Positions 48,801 through 58,081 are shown, counted from the first letter of the stretch. The stretch: DNA of 64,000 nt from Aselliscus stoliczkanus (GCA_033961575.1 CM066737.1:52304771-52368770); one strand, 5' to 3'. Program-made: numbers and translations. The notes: a model not told the origin generated them from the letters alone.

Positions 48801-51800
48801 CCTGTGAGGGAGTTTTTAGCCAGTAAACAAATAACTGTATTGGAACACCCTCCCTACTCACCTGATCTGGCCCCAAATGACTTCTTTCTTTACCTGAAGA
48901 TAAAGGAAATATTGAAAGGAAGGCATTTTGATGACATTCAGAACATCAAGGGTAATAATGATGGCCATTCCAGAAAAAGAGTTCCAAAATTGCTTTGAAG
49001 GGTGGACTGGGAGCTGGCATCAGTGCATAGCTTCCCAAGAGGAGTCCTTCGAAGGTGACCATAGTGATATTCAGCAATGAGATATGCAGCACTTTCTAGG
49101 ATGAGTTCGAGAACTTAATTGTCAGATTTAATACAGACTGTCGCAAGTGTATTTGCTGCACAGCTTCTCTTACAGATCATTTTCCTACCTGAAAATTTAC
49201 AGTGTTCATCTACATACACAGGCATGATAAATAAAGCATGTAGATTTGGGGAGGAGGGCTTGGTGGCCGAAGAAGAGATTTGTGACCAGTAAGGAGACCA
49301 CAGATTATTCATTATTGTTAAAGCAATGTTCTAATACACATTCCTGAGTAAACTTCTAACCTCTAATTTCTCTTCCTTCTGTCAGTCATGACTCCACATA
49401 GTCTCTCCATCCCTAAGCACATACCACCTTATTACTTCACCTAATTTTAATTGGGCCATGCATTTCCCCATATCATTTTCCTCTTCAGATTTCATTGTCT
49501 TGTTTTTAATATTGTCATTATCATTCAGTTCAAAATATCTTCTAGTTTCCCTTCTGATTTTTCCTTCAGATGTGTGTTGTTTAATTTCCAAATATATGGT
49601 GAATTTCCAGATTATCTTCCTATTATTGATTTCTAGTTTGATTTCATTGTAGTTGGAATGCATACTCTGCAGGACTTCAAACTTTTTAAATTTGTTGAGA
49701 TTTGCTTTATGGCCCAGCATATGAAACTATCTTGGTAAATGTGCCACTTGACTTGAAGAGAATATGTATTCAGTTGGTTTGGGTTAGAGTGATCTAAAAG
49801 ACATCAAATAGGTCTAAGTACTTGAAAATGTTGTTTGCATTTACTGTGCCCTTACTGATATTTTGTTTTGTCTAGTGGTTCTATTAATTACTGAGGGAAA
49901 GATGTCAAAATCTCAACTATAGTTGTGGATTTGTTTATTTCTCCATGTAGTTCTATCAGTTTTTGCTTTATGTATTTTGAAACTCTGCTATTAGGTGCAT
50001 ACACAACTAAGATTGTTGTATCTTCTTGATGAATTGACCTATTTATCATTATAAAATGTCCCCCCTTTATCTCTGGTAATATTATTTGTCTTGAAAACTA
50101 CTTTATCTGATATTAACATAACTGTTTCACTTTCTTTTTTAAGTTTTGTTTTTTTACATCAATTTAATATGAAAATTTTCAAATATAAAGCAAAATTGAA
50201 CAAAAGTGAACACCCATATCATTAATACATTACTATACTTGTTTTAACCCAGTTTTATCCATCTATCAATCTCTATCCACCCATCAATCCATTTAATTTT
50301 TATGCATTTTAAATTTAATTGCAGAAAACAGTACTCTTACTCCTAAACACTATAGCCTGCCTATTATTAGCTAGACTTCAAAATTCTTTTATGGTTTTTC
50401 TTTTTATGTAAAATATATATGAAATACACGAATCTTAAGTGTGCATTTGCTGAGTTTTGATAAATTCATACTATTGTGTAACCCAAAGGTATATAACATT
50501 CTCATCAGCTCAGAAAGTTCCTTCCTTCCTTCCCCTTTCTATTCATTCCCTGCCCTCATATCACCCAAAGGCAACCACTATTCTGATTTTTTCCACCCTA
50601 GATAAGTTTTTCCTATTGTAAAACTTCATATAAAGGGAATAATACAATATGTAGTCTTCGGGGTCTGGCTTCTTTCACTTAGCAATGTCTTTGAGATTCA
50701 TCCACATTGTTTCATATATCAGTAGTTTTTCTTTTTTTTTTTTTATTTGGGGAATTGGGGGAGGGAACACCATTGGGGAATGGGGAAGGGGAACAGACAA
50801 GTTGCTGTCCTTTTGTTCTTCAGTCTAGTTGCGGAGGACGTTGCTTCACTGGCCCATGTTGGTATTAACATTGTGCTCTTCCCAGCTGAAGTAGTTGCTC
50901 GCCGGCCATTAGATGGCCGCTCATGGTGGCTCATGGTAGCTCACGAAAGCAGACGCCAGCTGTTGGCCAGCCCCCCTGCAGCCCATGCTGTCGCTGGCGA
51001 CTCATGGCATCCCAGTTCCAGGTCGAGCTGTTGTTCACCATCTTAGCTGTAGAGGGCAGTGTCACTGGCCCTCTATGTGGGATCCAAAACGGGGGCCCTG
51101 CTGCTCAGAGCTGGCATCCCAAGCCAACTCTTAACCAAAGCGTCACTCAGCCGGCCTGGTAGATTGTTAATTTTTATTGAGTATTTATCCCACCATATGG
51201 ATATATTACAGTTCATTAATCAATCCTTGTATCAATGGATACCTGGGACATTTCCGATTTTTTGGTATTATGAATAAAGTTGCTGTGAACATTCTTGTAG
51301 ACATATATTTTCATTTTCCTTGAGAAACTGTCTTGATTTTTTTGACCTTGGTAAAAACTTGCCTCCTTAGGGCCCACGAGGAACACCTGGGTCACCAGGA
51401 GCTATAGGACCCATAGGATCACCAGGATTGCAAGTAAGTAACCTAAGTCTACCATCTGATCATGGAATTCATATGAATGCTTTCCCTGCCAGGCCATGGA
51501 TTTAGTGTAATGCCTATGTAAATGCAGGTACTCCTAGTGGAGAAAGACAACTTCCATTCTTGAAGGATTAAGATGAAGCATGCTCTTGTAAGGAGGTATG
51601 TGTTGTCTTTTTTTTTTTTTAGGGCAGTGTCACTGGCCCTCATATGTGGGACCCAAACCGGGGCCGCTGGCTTCCCAAGCCAGCGATTAACCACCGTGCC
51701 ACTCGGCCAGCCCTGTGGTGTCTTTATTAGAGTCTTTCTGACAATTCACTCTGTGCCTCCAAAGCCTCCTAGTCTAGCTGAACCTAAGCAATAGCTCGGA

Positions 51801-54800
51801 GGGCCGGCCGAGTGGTGCGGTGGTTTAGCGCTGGCTTGGGAAACCAGCGGCCCCGGTTAAGGTCCCACATATGAGGGCCAGTGACACTGCCCTCAAAAAA
51901 AAAAAAAAACACAATAGCCCAGAGATGGCATATACCTGGCACATCAACTACTACCACCCACTCCCCTCACCCATGACAGACATTGCTAATTAATCATACC
52001 ACCATCACCAACCCTGAGCACAGAAAGTTCAAAATCCTTCTCAACGCTGCACCTTGGACAGCTCTACCTACCTATCTTTCTGATATCAAACCTACTTGCC
52101 ATCACTGGTATAGAAAGAGCATAGCCAGTCATCTGTGTATTTCTGGGAAAGCCCTGCCCCAGATTCTTCTCTCTCCAGTGCCTGAAATCCCATCACAGTT
52201 ACTTTGGTTTAGCTTCAGCAAAGGTCCTCATTTTGTATTTTCTGGGCTATTAGGAGGAATCACATATGAAACCTTCACTGCCTTAGCATGAATATAGTTT
52301 TCAGGTCAATTTGGGAGATTTCAAAGGAGATGAAAAGGGAACCAGAGAGAGGGAGCTAGAATTTGCTGCACCAAAGCCAGGCTACACTAAGGCAGTGGGG
52401 GACTTACCCTAGTGACTCTCAATATGCCCAGGCTCTTTTTGGCTGAAACTAACAAGTACTAACTCTTTACTTTCATTTTTAACATAGGGTTTTCCAGGGC
52501 CTCCTGGTCTACCTGGTCTTGATGTAAGTATACTTTGTCTTTGAGCGTTTGTCCTCCTACCACTAAGTACTCTAGTTTCCCCAGAGATATTCTGGTTTGT
52601 TTAAATGTACTTTCTGGTGAAAAGACTGAATTCCAACTGAAGTTTCTAGAGCTTGTTAGTAATTTGATTTTGTTTTTTCCTCCCTATACCCTCTGCCCCA
52701 GGGGAATATGGGGTTAGGTTTCCAAGGAGAGAAAGGAGACAAGGTAAATAGGTTTTGAACAATACAATCTGCATTCCATATGCCCCCAAGAAATGTCTCC
52801 GGTTTCACCCATGTACCTTCTTGTGTAAGGGTATTTGGACCTTTGCCTGGGGAAGTGAGCATTTCCCACCCCATATGGGTCCTTTGGTGGAGTCCCTTGA
52901 AGGTTGAATGTGCACATGCCACACATAGGATATCATGGTCTTTCTCCTTCAAAATATTGTGGTCTTCCTGCTTCCTACCTGTGAAGTGTATGTCTTACAA
53001 ATACACTCTCTTGAAATATATTCCCTCTTCATTCCACATGGGTATTTCCCTGGTGTTTTGTATACTGTGTCATCTTTCCTTTCCTTTTCTCTGCTTCTCC
53101 TCTTACCTCCATCCTTTCTCCTCCTCCTCTTCCTTCTCTTTTTCTTCCCTCCTGCTCCTCTTGCTCCTCCTCCTCCTCACTCTTTCCATCTCTTCTTTCT
53201 CTCTCCTCCTTAACTGCTCTTTTACCATTGTCTTTTATTTCTCCACCCTTCATTCTCCTATTTCCCTCATACAAACTGTATAGTGATTTGGGAGCCTCAA
53301 GATAGACTGGGAGACTTTGTCCTCCCCACCCTTCATGCTGCCTCTTGTGGATTGCACTGCTTTCAAGGAGCAAATCCAGCGTCCAGTGTTCCAACACGGA
53401 CTTCACTGCCTCTTCTTGTGCTCTTGGCAATGATTCAGCCCATTAGAGTCTGATCACTGTTGCCAAGAGGTAGCTATTCACTTTTTTCAAACCCATTTTT
53501 TGCTCTTTTCTAAACATCCTTCATGCAGGACCATGGCAGCCATGAACCTGTGTTTTTCTTCCATCCATCTTGATTCTTGCCTCTGCAGTGCTGGTACAAA
53601 ATGCATTTGGACACACTTATAATTTTTCTCATCCCTTGGCACTGATAATTTCTTTCCTTATTGATTCAAGGTGAGGGTGAATAGGCCAAAATAATGGACA
53701 GTATATTTGTAAATTACATCCAGAGGACAAACCTACCTGTTAGAAAAATGGTCTGTATTGCTTCTGCTTTGCTTAATGCTCCCTTTGACCTTTCAGGGGG
53801 ATGTTGGCCTCCCCGGTCCTGCAGGACCCCCACCATCTACCGGAGAACTGGAGTTTATGGGATTCCCCAAAGGAAAGAAAGGCTCTAAGGTAGTGAACAT
53901 TTAAGAACAGGAAAAGTTAATATGCCTTTTCCTATTAATACCAAAGTTCAAGTCTAATTACCAGACTATACTGGAAGGATAGAGGGTTCTGAACAATAGA
54001 ATTTTGTGTGAAGGAAAAGGTTAAAGCCTACTTTGTTTTGTTCCTTATGAAATGCTTTCTAAAAGTCTGGGTTTTGTTGTTTTTGTTGTTGTTGTTGTTT
54101 TGGTGTGTGGATATGAGTGTGCCTGGGTTTCTGAGTATTCATTTTAGTGATACTTTTTGTGTTTCAGTTTTGTAGATTCAATTATCAAGATGTTGAATAA
54201 GTTAAAACAAATATTAAGTAATTGGGTTTTTTTCCTCCAAACTGCAAACTTTCTCAATATTTATGTTGTCCCCAAAGCACTATGACAGAACACATAAGAT
54301 TAAATGGTTGCTTTTTGAGTTATCTTTTTTAAAAAGTTATTTGCCCTCAAAACTTCACCCTGCCCAAAGGATATACTGTAACCAAGTGGCAGTAGATGCC
54401 CTACCTAATTCACCTGATCTGAACTATCAAGGATAAAGCTGTAGACATGGTTAACCAAGATACTTTATAACCTGTATTTTGATGTGAGTGAATGTGCATT
54501 TGTTTGTATTTGAATGGCTGTATGCTGTTAAGGTGTGCAGATATCTTTCAGTAACTTGAATTTGCTTCCTTCCTGGGGTTCCTTAAGTTTTGTGATTCTG
54601 TGCCTGTGATCAAGGGACAGGTAGAACAAGGTGTTTAGTCCCATTTATTTAACTTTGTCTTTGCGGAAGCAATAGCTCCAAGCCCCTTCCAGATTTACAG
54701 GAAGTAATCATTGATCGGAAACAGTTTGGGAGCATATGAAAGAGTGCCTGCATCCTTGATCTTTCCCAAACTTTTGGGAGCCCTCCATGGCACATGTAGG

Positions 54801-55301
54801 CAAATTAGCAAATCAGAGAAAGACAGATTAAAGTGTTCTGTCCTTATCCAAATTGTAATGTTACTCTTTTTCCAAAACCATTGATTTCTTTGCAGCCTAT
54901 AATTTGCTATAGTAAATCACACTTACCAGCTCCTTTCACTAGAAAGAAAGGAGATGATCAAACTTTCTATCTCCCAATTAGCCTGGGCATTTGAAACCCT
55001 GTTTTAGACAGTTTTCTTTCCCTGCCATGGGCCTTGGTCCTTCTCACAATACAAAGGGCTCCCTAAACTAATACATCCTGGTGCAGTTACTTGTTGGGGA
55101 GCCTGGGGAATCTGCACCACCTTTTGGTATCGCAATCCTGATATTCTATTGGTTCCCCACTGCACAGCCCAAGTAGCTCAATTGAGCCATTTTCTTTATA
55201 TTCACTGATTCCTGCTGCTACTCACTAAGATTTGCTTGTTTTTCCAGGGAGAACCAGGGCTTCAAGGTTTCCCAGGAACAAGTGGCCCTCCAGGTCTCCC
55301 G
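31716..55301 (+). CDS. COL4A6: COL4A6, collagen type IV alpha-6 chain, exons 3-12 (partial, spliced)
   Basis: Ten exons (31716-31850, 33054-33098, 39924-40040, 45702-45770, 47445-47480, 51371-51433, 52488-52523, 52702-52743, 53797-53889, 55248-55301) join in phase 0 into 230 codons of Gly-X-Y repeat. The alpha-6 chain trimerises, typically as alpha-5/alpha-5/alpha-6, and is laid down in basement membranes such as skin, smooth muscle and Bowman's capsule (established knowledge). The assignment rests on alpha-6 signatures: [40 protein letters not shown] and [19 protein letters not shown]. Residues run in the human order with no exon missing between the first and the last. Signal peptide, 7S cysteine exon, remaining helix and NC1 domain are outside the window. 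No frameshift or stop is seen inside an exon. Exon numbers assume the human structure. Confidence 0.96.
32350..32834 (-). mobile_element. Solo LTR of an ERV1-type retrovirus
   Basis: 485 bp starting TG and ending CA on the + strand (TGGTGAGGGAGG to GGTCTTACA), with exact 4-bp duplications CCAC at 32346-32349 and 32835-32838. On the minus strand an ATTGG/CCAAT box (32604-32608 complement) precedes an AATAAA (32436-32441 complement), the expected promoter-then-poly(A) order. No internal viral genes are present, so it is a recombination remnant. It sits in intron 3, antisense to COL4A6. Confidence 0.85.
33054..33098 (+). CDS. COL4A6: COL4A6 exon 4
   Basis: The exon is 45 bp and encodes [15 protein letters not shown]. 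The acceptor is TTGTTTTAG after a T-rich tract, and the donor is CTG|GTGAGT. The last codon is CTG (Leu), where I recall proline in human, so the Y position before the next exon's Gly loses a potential hydroxyproline. Leucine is tolerated in Y positions of collagen IV. The preceding intron is 1203 bp and holds a solo LTR; the following intron is 6825 bp. Confidence 0.94.
33099..35091. other. Intron 4, left part, mostly unassigned
   Basis: A MIR/L2-like trace (TTGAGCACCTGCTATGTGCTAGC) lies at about 34008-34080. Otherwise no element border, exon or RNA gene is seen. Confidence 0.45.
35092..35193 (-). mobile_element. SINE A, minus strand
   Basis: GAGGGCAGTGTCACTGGCCC to CACTCAGCCGGCC. Confidence 0.87.
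35194..37345. other. Intron 4, middle part, with one MIR
   Basis: A MIR relic lies at about 36180-36400 (CCATTTATTGAACTCCTACG, TCTCCATTTTACAGATGAGG). No other recognised feature in this 2.1 kb. Confidence 0.5.
37360..37473 (-). mobile_element. SINE A, minus strand
   Basis: T/G-rich tail, GAGGGCAGTGTCACTGGCCC to CACTCGGGCGGCC. The target CAAAGATAAGTTT is at 37346-37358 and 37474-37486. Confidence 0.92.
37565..38439 (-). mobile_element. SINE B carrying a second SINE B
   Basis: The outer copy has the target AACAGACTATTTCT (37551-37564) and AACAGATTATTTCT (38440-38453). A second B copy in the same orientation (37946-38400) lies in its head, with the exact 14-bp target CCAAGCCAACTCTT at 37932-37945 and 38401-38414. 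The inner copy has a long T tract and is the younger one. Confidence 0.92.
38561..38691 (-). mobile_element. SINE A, minus strand
   Basis: T-rich tail with interruptions, GAGGGCAGTGTCACTGGCCC to CACTTGGCCAGCC. The 16-bp target GAAAAGTTGATTTTTA is exact at 38545-38560 and 38692-38707. Confidence 0.92.
38739..38757. repeat. (AT)n microsatellite
   Basis: Nine AT units at the left edge of the next inverted-repeat element. Confidence 0.9.
38758..38910. mobile_element. Small inverted-repeat DNA element
   Basis: AAACCTTGGATTGCGAGTAA at the left pairs with TTATGCTCACAAACCAAGGT at the right. Length about 150 bp, no coding content. It looks like a Tigger- or mariner-type non-autonomous element whose left tip was replaced by the (AT)n run; family not assigned. 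Confidence 0.6.
38926..39048 (-). mobile_element. SINE A, minus strand
   Basis: T-rich tail, GAGGCAGTGTCACTGGCCC to CACTCGGCCGGCCC, about 0.9 kb upstream of exon 5. Confidence 0.87.
39049..39923. other. Intron 4, right part, nothing recognised
   Basis: Unique-looking DNA up to the exon 5 acceptor. The only strong signal is the T/C-rich tract CCCCTTCTTTTCTCTTTG before the acceptor. Confidence 0.5.
39924..40040 (+). CDS. COL4A6: COL4A6 exon 5 (Cys plus N-glycosylation sequon)
   Basis: The exon is 117 bp, 39 codons, thirteen unbroken triplets from [10 protein letters not shown] to GLLGPP. It holds [10 protein letters not shown]: a helix cysteine followed by an Asn-Gly-Thr sequon. The equivalent site near the 7S region is conserved across type IV chains and is thought to help 7S tetramer formation (family knowledge). 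The acceptor is TTTGAACAG. The donor is CCT|GTACGC, the weakest in this set. Without splicing the frame stays open into the intron until a TAA at 40197-40199. Confidence 0.95.
40041..41195. other. Intron 5, left part, nothing recognised
   Basis: AT-rich intronic sequence, no repeat border seen. Confidence 0.5.
42718..42825. repeat. (GAAA)n microsatellite
   Basis: About 27 units, near perfect, ending in two GGAA variants. Creates an open frame of [12 protein letters not shown] type that is not a gene. Confidence 0.97.
43642..44079 (+). mobile_element. SINE B, plus strand
   Basis: GGCCGGCCGAGTGGCGCATTG head to CCAATTCCCCAATAAAATC tail. The 15-bp target AAAGGGACAAGAAGA is exact at 43627-43641 and 44080-44094. 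Confidence 0.93.
45046..45701. other. Intron 5, right part
   Basis: 45290-45440 resembles the hAT-like relic at 4820-5045 (CAGTAAACTGATCTGTGGC, TATGGCCCACAACGG). The rest is unassigned up to the T-rich acceptor of exon 6. Confidence 0.45.
45702..45770 (+). CDS. COL4A6: COL4A6 exon 6 (helix interruption)
   Basis: The exon is 69 bp, 23 codons, from [12 protein letters not shown] to GSIKGIK. After GEP a four-residue interruption VLAQ breaks the Gly-X-Y pattern, and a single K breaks it again before GIK. Both breaks are also in the human chain as I recall it (VLAP, then K), so they are native flexible points and not mutations. The acceptor is TTTACTCAG with a strong upstream T tract; the donor is AAG|GTAAGA. 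Confidence 0.94.
45771..47444. other. Intron 6, one MIR-like relic
   Basis: About 46640-46780 shows MIR-like text (ACTCAGTCACACAGTCAGTT). A short (TA)n run lies at 47049-47061. Nothing else recognised. Confidence 0.45.
47445..47480 (+). CDS. COL4A6: COL4A6 exon 7
   Basis: The exon is 36 bp, 12 codons, [12 protein letters not shown]. The acceptor is TGTTTCTCAG and the donor is ACT|GTAAGT. Only one residue differs from the human segment as I recall it (His for Asp). Such short exons are typical of type IV collagen genes and depend on their position between the flanking collagen exons for recognition; alone the translation would not be diagnostic. Confidence 0.93.
47835..47945 (+). mobile_element. 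Short L1 3'-end fragment
   Basis: GGGTTGTTACTTTGTGAGGGG and TATACACCTGAAACTAAT match the end of the young L1 at 25460-25540; severely 5' truncated. Confidence 0.75.
48140..48572. other. Intron 7 sequence with a MIR/L2-like start
   Basis: AACAGATACTGAGCACCTACT resembles the start of a common old repeat; the remainder is unassigned. The minus-strand open frame 48200-48610 has no known domain and overlaps the mariner. Confidence 0.35.
48575..49131 (+). mobile_element. Mariner deletion derivative (557 bp)
   Basis: Termini CTGACAATTAAGTTCATGAA and GTTCGAGAACTTAATTGTCA are inverted repeats, with TA at 48573-48574 and 49132-49133. It keeps the 3' half of the same transposase gene as 10435-11678 but lacks about 0.7 kb after the left end. 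Remaining frames are broken (stop after TRHCL at 48805-48807). Confidence 0.9.
49440..50150 (-). mobile_element. Old L1 ORF2 fragment, minus strand
   Basis: Complement of L1 ORF2: TTATTGATTTCTAGTTTGAT, GGCCCAGCATATGAAACTA and CTTCTTGATGAATTGACC blocks. Decayed, no open frame. Confidence 0.72.
50160..51345 (-). mobile_element. Old L1 3' end, minus strand, split by a SINE B
   Basis: 3' UTR text (GGCAACCACTATTCTGATTT, GTTTCATATATCAGTAG) leads to 50727, then continues after the SINE with TATGAATAAAGTTGCTGTGAACATT-type text. Exon 8 begins just after it. Confidence 0.7.
50728..51158 (-). mobile_element. SINE B, minus strand
   Basis: T-rich tail, GGGGAATTGGGGGAGGGAAC to CACTCAGCCGGCC; 212 bp upstream of exon 8. 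Confidence 0.88.
51371..51433 (+). CDS. COL4A6: COL4A6 exon 8
   Basis: The exon is 63 bp, 21 codons, seven triplets from [10 protein letters not shown] to GSPGLQ. The acceptor is CTCCTTAG and the donor is CAA|GTAAGT. Several X/Y residues differ from human as recalled (GPQGAPGFPGAVGPAGPPGLQ), making it among the less conserved exons here. It is flanked closely by SINEs: a B copy ends 212 bp upstream and an A copy begins 176 bp downstream. Confidence 0.93.
51610..51713 (-). mobile_element. SINE A, minus strand
   Basis: Poly-T, AGGGCAGTGTCACTGGCCC to CACTCGGCCAGCC. TGTTGTCTTTT and TGGTGTCTTT flank it. Confidence 0.88.
51802..51911 (+). mobile_element. SINE A, plus strand
   Basis: GGCCGGCCGAGTGGTGCGG to CAGTGACACTGCCCTC plus poly-A. 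The diverged target CAATAGCTCGGAG / CAATAGCCCAGAG is at 51789-51801 and 51912-51924. Confidence 0.9.
52488..52523 (+). CDS. COL4A6: COL4A6 exon 9
   Basis: The exon is 36 bp, 12 codons, [12 protein letters not shown]. The acceptor is TTTTTAACATAG and the donor is GAT|GTAAGT. In human the matching segment reads GPPGPPGPLGPD as I recall. All four glycines are in register. The intron that follows is only 178 bp, the shortest in the window. Confidence 0.92.
52702..52743 (+). CDS. COL4A6: COL4A6 exon 10
   Basis: The exon is 42 bp, 14 codons, [15 protein letters not shown] two-residue break (GNM, GL, GFQ) interrupts the triplet pattern, as in the human chain. The acceptor is CTGCCCCAG and the donor is AAG|GTAAAT. 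The segment matches human except for a final Asp for Val as recalled. Confidence 0.94.
53073..53222 (+). repeat. Long polypyrimidine tract in intron 10
   Basis: About 150 bp that is nearly all C and T on the + strand, with many CTC and CTT units. It is not next to an acceptor: exon 11 begins 574 bp later. Confidence 0.85.
53797..53889 (+). CDS. COL4A6: COL4A6 exon 11 (large helix interruption, chain signature)
   Basis: The exon is 93 bp, 31 codons. [12 protein letters not shown] is followed by the nine-residue interruption PSTGELEFM, then GFP, a lone K, and GKKGSK. I recall no difference from the human alpha-6 chain here, so this is the best single exon for naming the gene. The acid/hydrophobic interruption followed by a Lys cluster is a plausible binding or flexibility point (inference). 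The acceptor is GACCTTTCAG; the donor AAG|GTAGTG departs from consensus after GTA. Confidence 0.96.
53890..55247. other. Intron 11, nothing recognised
   Basis: A (GTT)n run at about 54077-54099 is the only low-complexity patch. No repeat border or exon-like frame. Confidence 0.5.
55248..55301 (+). CDS. COL4A6: COL4A6 exon 12
   Basis: The exon is 54 bp, 18 codons, [18 protein letters not shown]. The acceptor is TTTTTCCAG and the donor is CCG|GTAAGT. It lines up with human GEPGPKGFPGISGPPGFP as recalled. The next expected segment (GLGTTGEKGEKGEKG in human) is not found in the remaining 8.7 kb, so at least 8.7 kb of the next intron is present and the gene continues beyond the window. Confidence 0.94.
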
Positions 55302-55514
55302 GTAAGTCTCCTTATTTGGTCAACATGTATTCAAGGATTCAGTTGGACCAAAGCTATAGCAATAGAAGGCGGACAGGAAGACCTCTTCCTATGGTTATTG
55401 TAGAGAATTCTGGCATCTTTGTTAGTTGAGGCATTTGCAATGTTCTTATTTCTTGAACCCATTGGGACATCAGCATGGTTCTTCATGAGATTATATATCT
55501 TAGAGGTTATTAGC

Positions 55515-56410
55515 TCAAGCTCTAGAATTAAAACAAATCTAGGCTTCACTTTTGGTTTCACCAGTTTCTAGCTATGTGACCGTGGACAAGTTTCTTAACT
55601 TAATGAAACTTGGACAAGTTTCTTAAGCTAATGAAGGACTTAGCACATGCCTGGCACTTACCAATTGTTCAGTAAAAAGTAGTTAATCTTAGCAATCCTA
55701 TCTTCACTTTTCCTATCAGCCCTTGTATCTTAGAATTTTTTCACTCAACAAATACTTTTTGAGGGCCCCTATGTGCTAGGCATTCTGCTGGATTCAGACT
55801 ACAAGAGTAAATAACAGTCTAATAAGTAGAAGTCCCTGTCCTTGAAAAGAATACATTCTAATGAGGCAATGAGGGAAAAGACACACAATGAATGAGTAAA
55901 TAAATGAATCAAGAACAAGTTCATCATAGTAAAAGATACACAGAAGACAATAAAAGGTAAAATGATGAAGTGTGGTCAAGAAGGGCCTCATGAAGAAATT
56001 CATATTATGAGGGAGCAAGTCACATGAGGATCAGGACGATTCTTTCTGGCTGAGAGAACCATAAGTACCAAGCCCCTGAGTTCGAAAAAAGCTCAGAGCT
56101 TTTGAGGAACAACAAGAAGGTGAGTGGGTGGGAGCAGAGTGAGCAAGGCCAAGAAACAGACAGAGAGAAGTCAGATCATAGAAAGTTTTGTAAGTCAAAT
56201 GTAGCTTTTATGTAAAATGTAGTTTTTATGATAAATGTAGTAGGAAGCCATTAGAAAGCTCTGACTTGTATTTTGAGGATCACTCTTGTAGGGGGGTAGG
56301 GGGAGCAGGAGGAGTGGAGAATGTAGGGAGGAGACAAATAGAGGCTACTGCAAAGTCCAGGTGAAAGATGGTGGTTGGTGGCTTGAACTAGGGTGATAAC
56401 CAGGGAAATG
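55515..56410 (+). repeat. MIR relic followed by an unassigned ancient repeat
   Basis: 55515-55680 shows MIR order (AGCTATGTGACCGTGGACAAG, GCACATGCCTGGCACTTACC). 55735-56410 (CACTCAACAAATACTTTTTG, then GGAAGCCATTAGAAAGCTC) shares its order with 26045-26830. Confidence 0.5.
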
Positions 56411-56439
56411 GAGAGAAGTGCATAGATTCAAAATATTAG

Positions 56440-57280
56440 AAGTTTAAATTTTTTATTATGGAACATTTCAAACATACACAGAGTAGAGAGAATGGCATAA
56501 TGATACCCCTGTGTATCTATCACTCATTAGTAACTCATGGCCAAACTTGAAGCAAATAACAGACATATAATTTCTTTTTAAATTCCTCAGTAGGGCCGGC
56601 CGAGTAGTGCGTTGGTAAAGAGCTGGTTTGGGATGCCAGTGGCCCCGGTTTGGATCCCACATATGAGGGCCAGTGACACTGCTCTCTACAGTTAAGATGG
56701 TGAACAACAGCTCCACCTGGAGCTAGGCTTCTGTGAGTCCCCAGGGACAGCATAGCTGCAGCCCCTGTTGCAGTGGGCTGCCATAGGCTACAGTGAGTGG
56801 CCGGCAGCCAGCGTGAGTGGCTGGGAGCCAGCGTGAGCTGCCAAGAGCCACTGTGAGCGGCCGTCCAGAGGCCAGTGACCGATCTGCCTCTCCCGGGAAA
56901 AGCTCAATGATGATACCAGCATGGGGCCAGTGAAGCAATGTCCTCCACAACTAGACTGAAGAACAAAAGGACAGCAACTTGTCTGTTCCCCTTCCCCGTT
57001 CCCCAACGTTGTTCCCCTCCCCCAATTCCCCAATTTAAAAAAAAAATCTTAAAAAAAAATACCTCAGTATTTCTGCGAGATAAGGGCTTTTAAAAAATAT
57101 AGTGACAATATCATCATCACTAATTATTAGTAATTACTTAATATCAGTTAACTAGTCAGAATTCAGATTTATGATTGTCTCATAAATATATTTTTATAAT
57201 TGCCTTATTAGAATCAGAATCCAATCGAGGCCCACACATTACATCTGGTTCATAAGTCTCTTAAATCACAGGATATGTTT
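56440..57280 (-). mobile_element. Old L1-like 3' end split by a SINE B
   Basis: ATTTCAAACATACACAGAGTAG and ATTAGAATCAGAATCCAATC are typical of decayed L1-type ends in this orientation. The SINE B lies at 56594-57057. Confidence 0.5.
56594..57057 (+). mobile_element. SINE B, plus strand
   Basis: GGGCCGGCCGAGTAGTGCG head to CCAATTCCCCAATTTAAA tail. ATTCCTCAGTA and ATACCTCAGTA flank it. Confidence 0.88.
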
Positions 57281-57975
57281 TGAAAGAGGAGCTGACAGAT
57301 TTTCACAGATTGTGTATAGGGGTAGGGAGGGAAATGAATGAATCAAAGATAACTGGGCATGCCCCTGCTTGCTGGCAAAGTGGGGATACATGACTCTAGT
57401 GCTTCTCTACAGCTCTTTGAAACATTTTGCATCTCTCCAAGTGGCCAGAAAACAGAACCAGTAGAGCCAGTGGCACAGGTTGCTTTCATAGTGATCTCTA
57501 TTACCCTGTAGAAACACAGGGAAGCAGGGAATCATCTGCTCAGTGTCCTTGATTTTAATCAGCTCAGTATCTAATGAATCAGATAGGAAGAGGACCCTGA
57601 TGTTGGAGAGAGGAAATCAGATCCAGCTCTGGGACTGTTTGAAGTCTCTGAACCTCTCTATATATCTGTAATATAGTAATGGTCATATCTACTGTTTTGA
57701 GGCCCAACTCTCAATGTACATGAAGTTTCTTTACAAAGTATAAAGCTGTGCTGTCTAATAAAATAACCACTAGCTACATATGTCTATCAATCCCTTGAAA
57801 TATTGCTAGTCTGAAAGATGAGCTATAAGTTTAAACTGCACACCAGATTTATAAAACTAAGTATGAGGGGGCGAAATATCTAAAATATCTCATTAACAAT
57901 TTTACTTCAATGTTGAAATGACAAAATTTATGACATATTTGGTTAAATAAAAATGTTATTAAAGGGCCAGCTAAT

Positions 57976-58081
57976 GGGCCAGCCGAGTGGCGCAGTGGTT
58001 AAGAGCTGGCTTGGGATGCCAGCGGCCCTGGTTCGGATCCCACATGAGGGCCAGTAACACTGCCCTCTAAAAAAAAAAAAA
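57976..58081 (+). mobile_element. SINE A in the head of the SINE C
   Basis: GGGCCAGCCGAGTGGCGCAG to AACACTGCCCTCT plus poly-A. Confidence 0.85.

Noticed and set aside
52780..53283. 167-codon open frame with leucine/serine-rich end
   Set aside because: Lies in intron 10; its C-terminal part is the polypyrimidine tract and it shows no domain.
31716..55301. Assignment to COL4A5, COL4A3 or COL4A4
   Set aside because: Exon 3, 5, 6 and 11 sequences, in particular [19 protein letters not shown], fit the alpha-6 chain and not the other chains.
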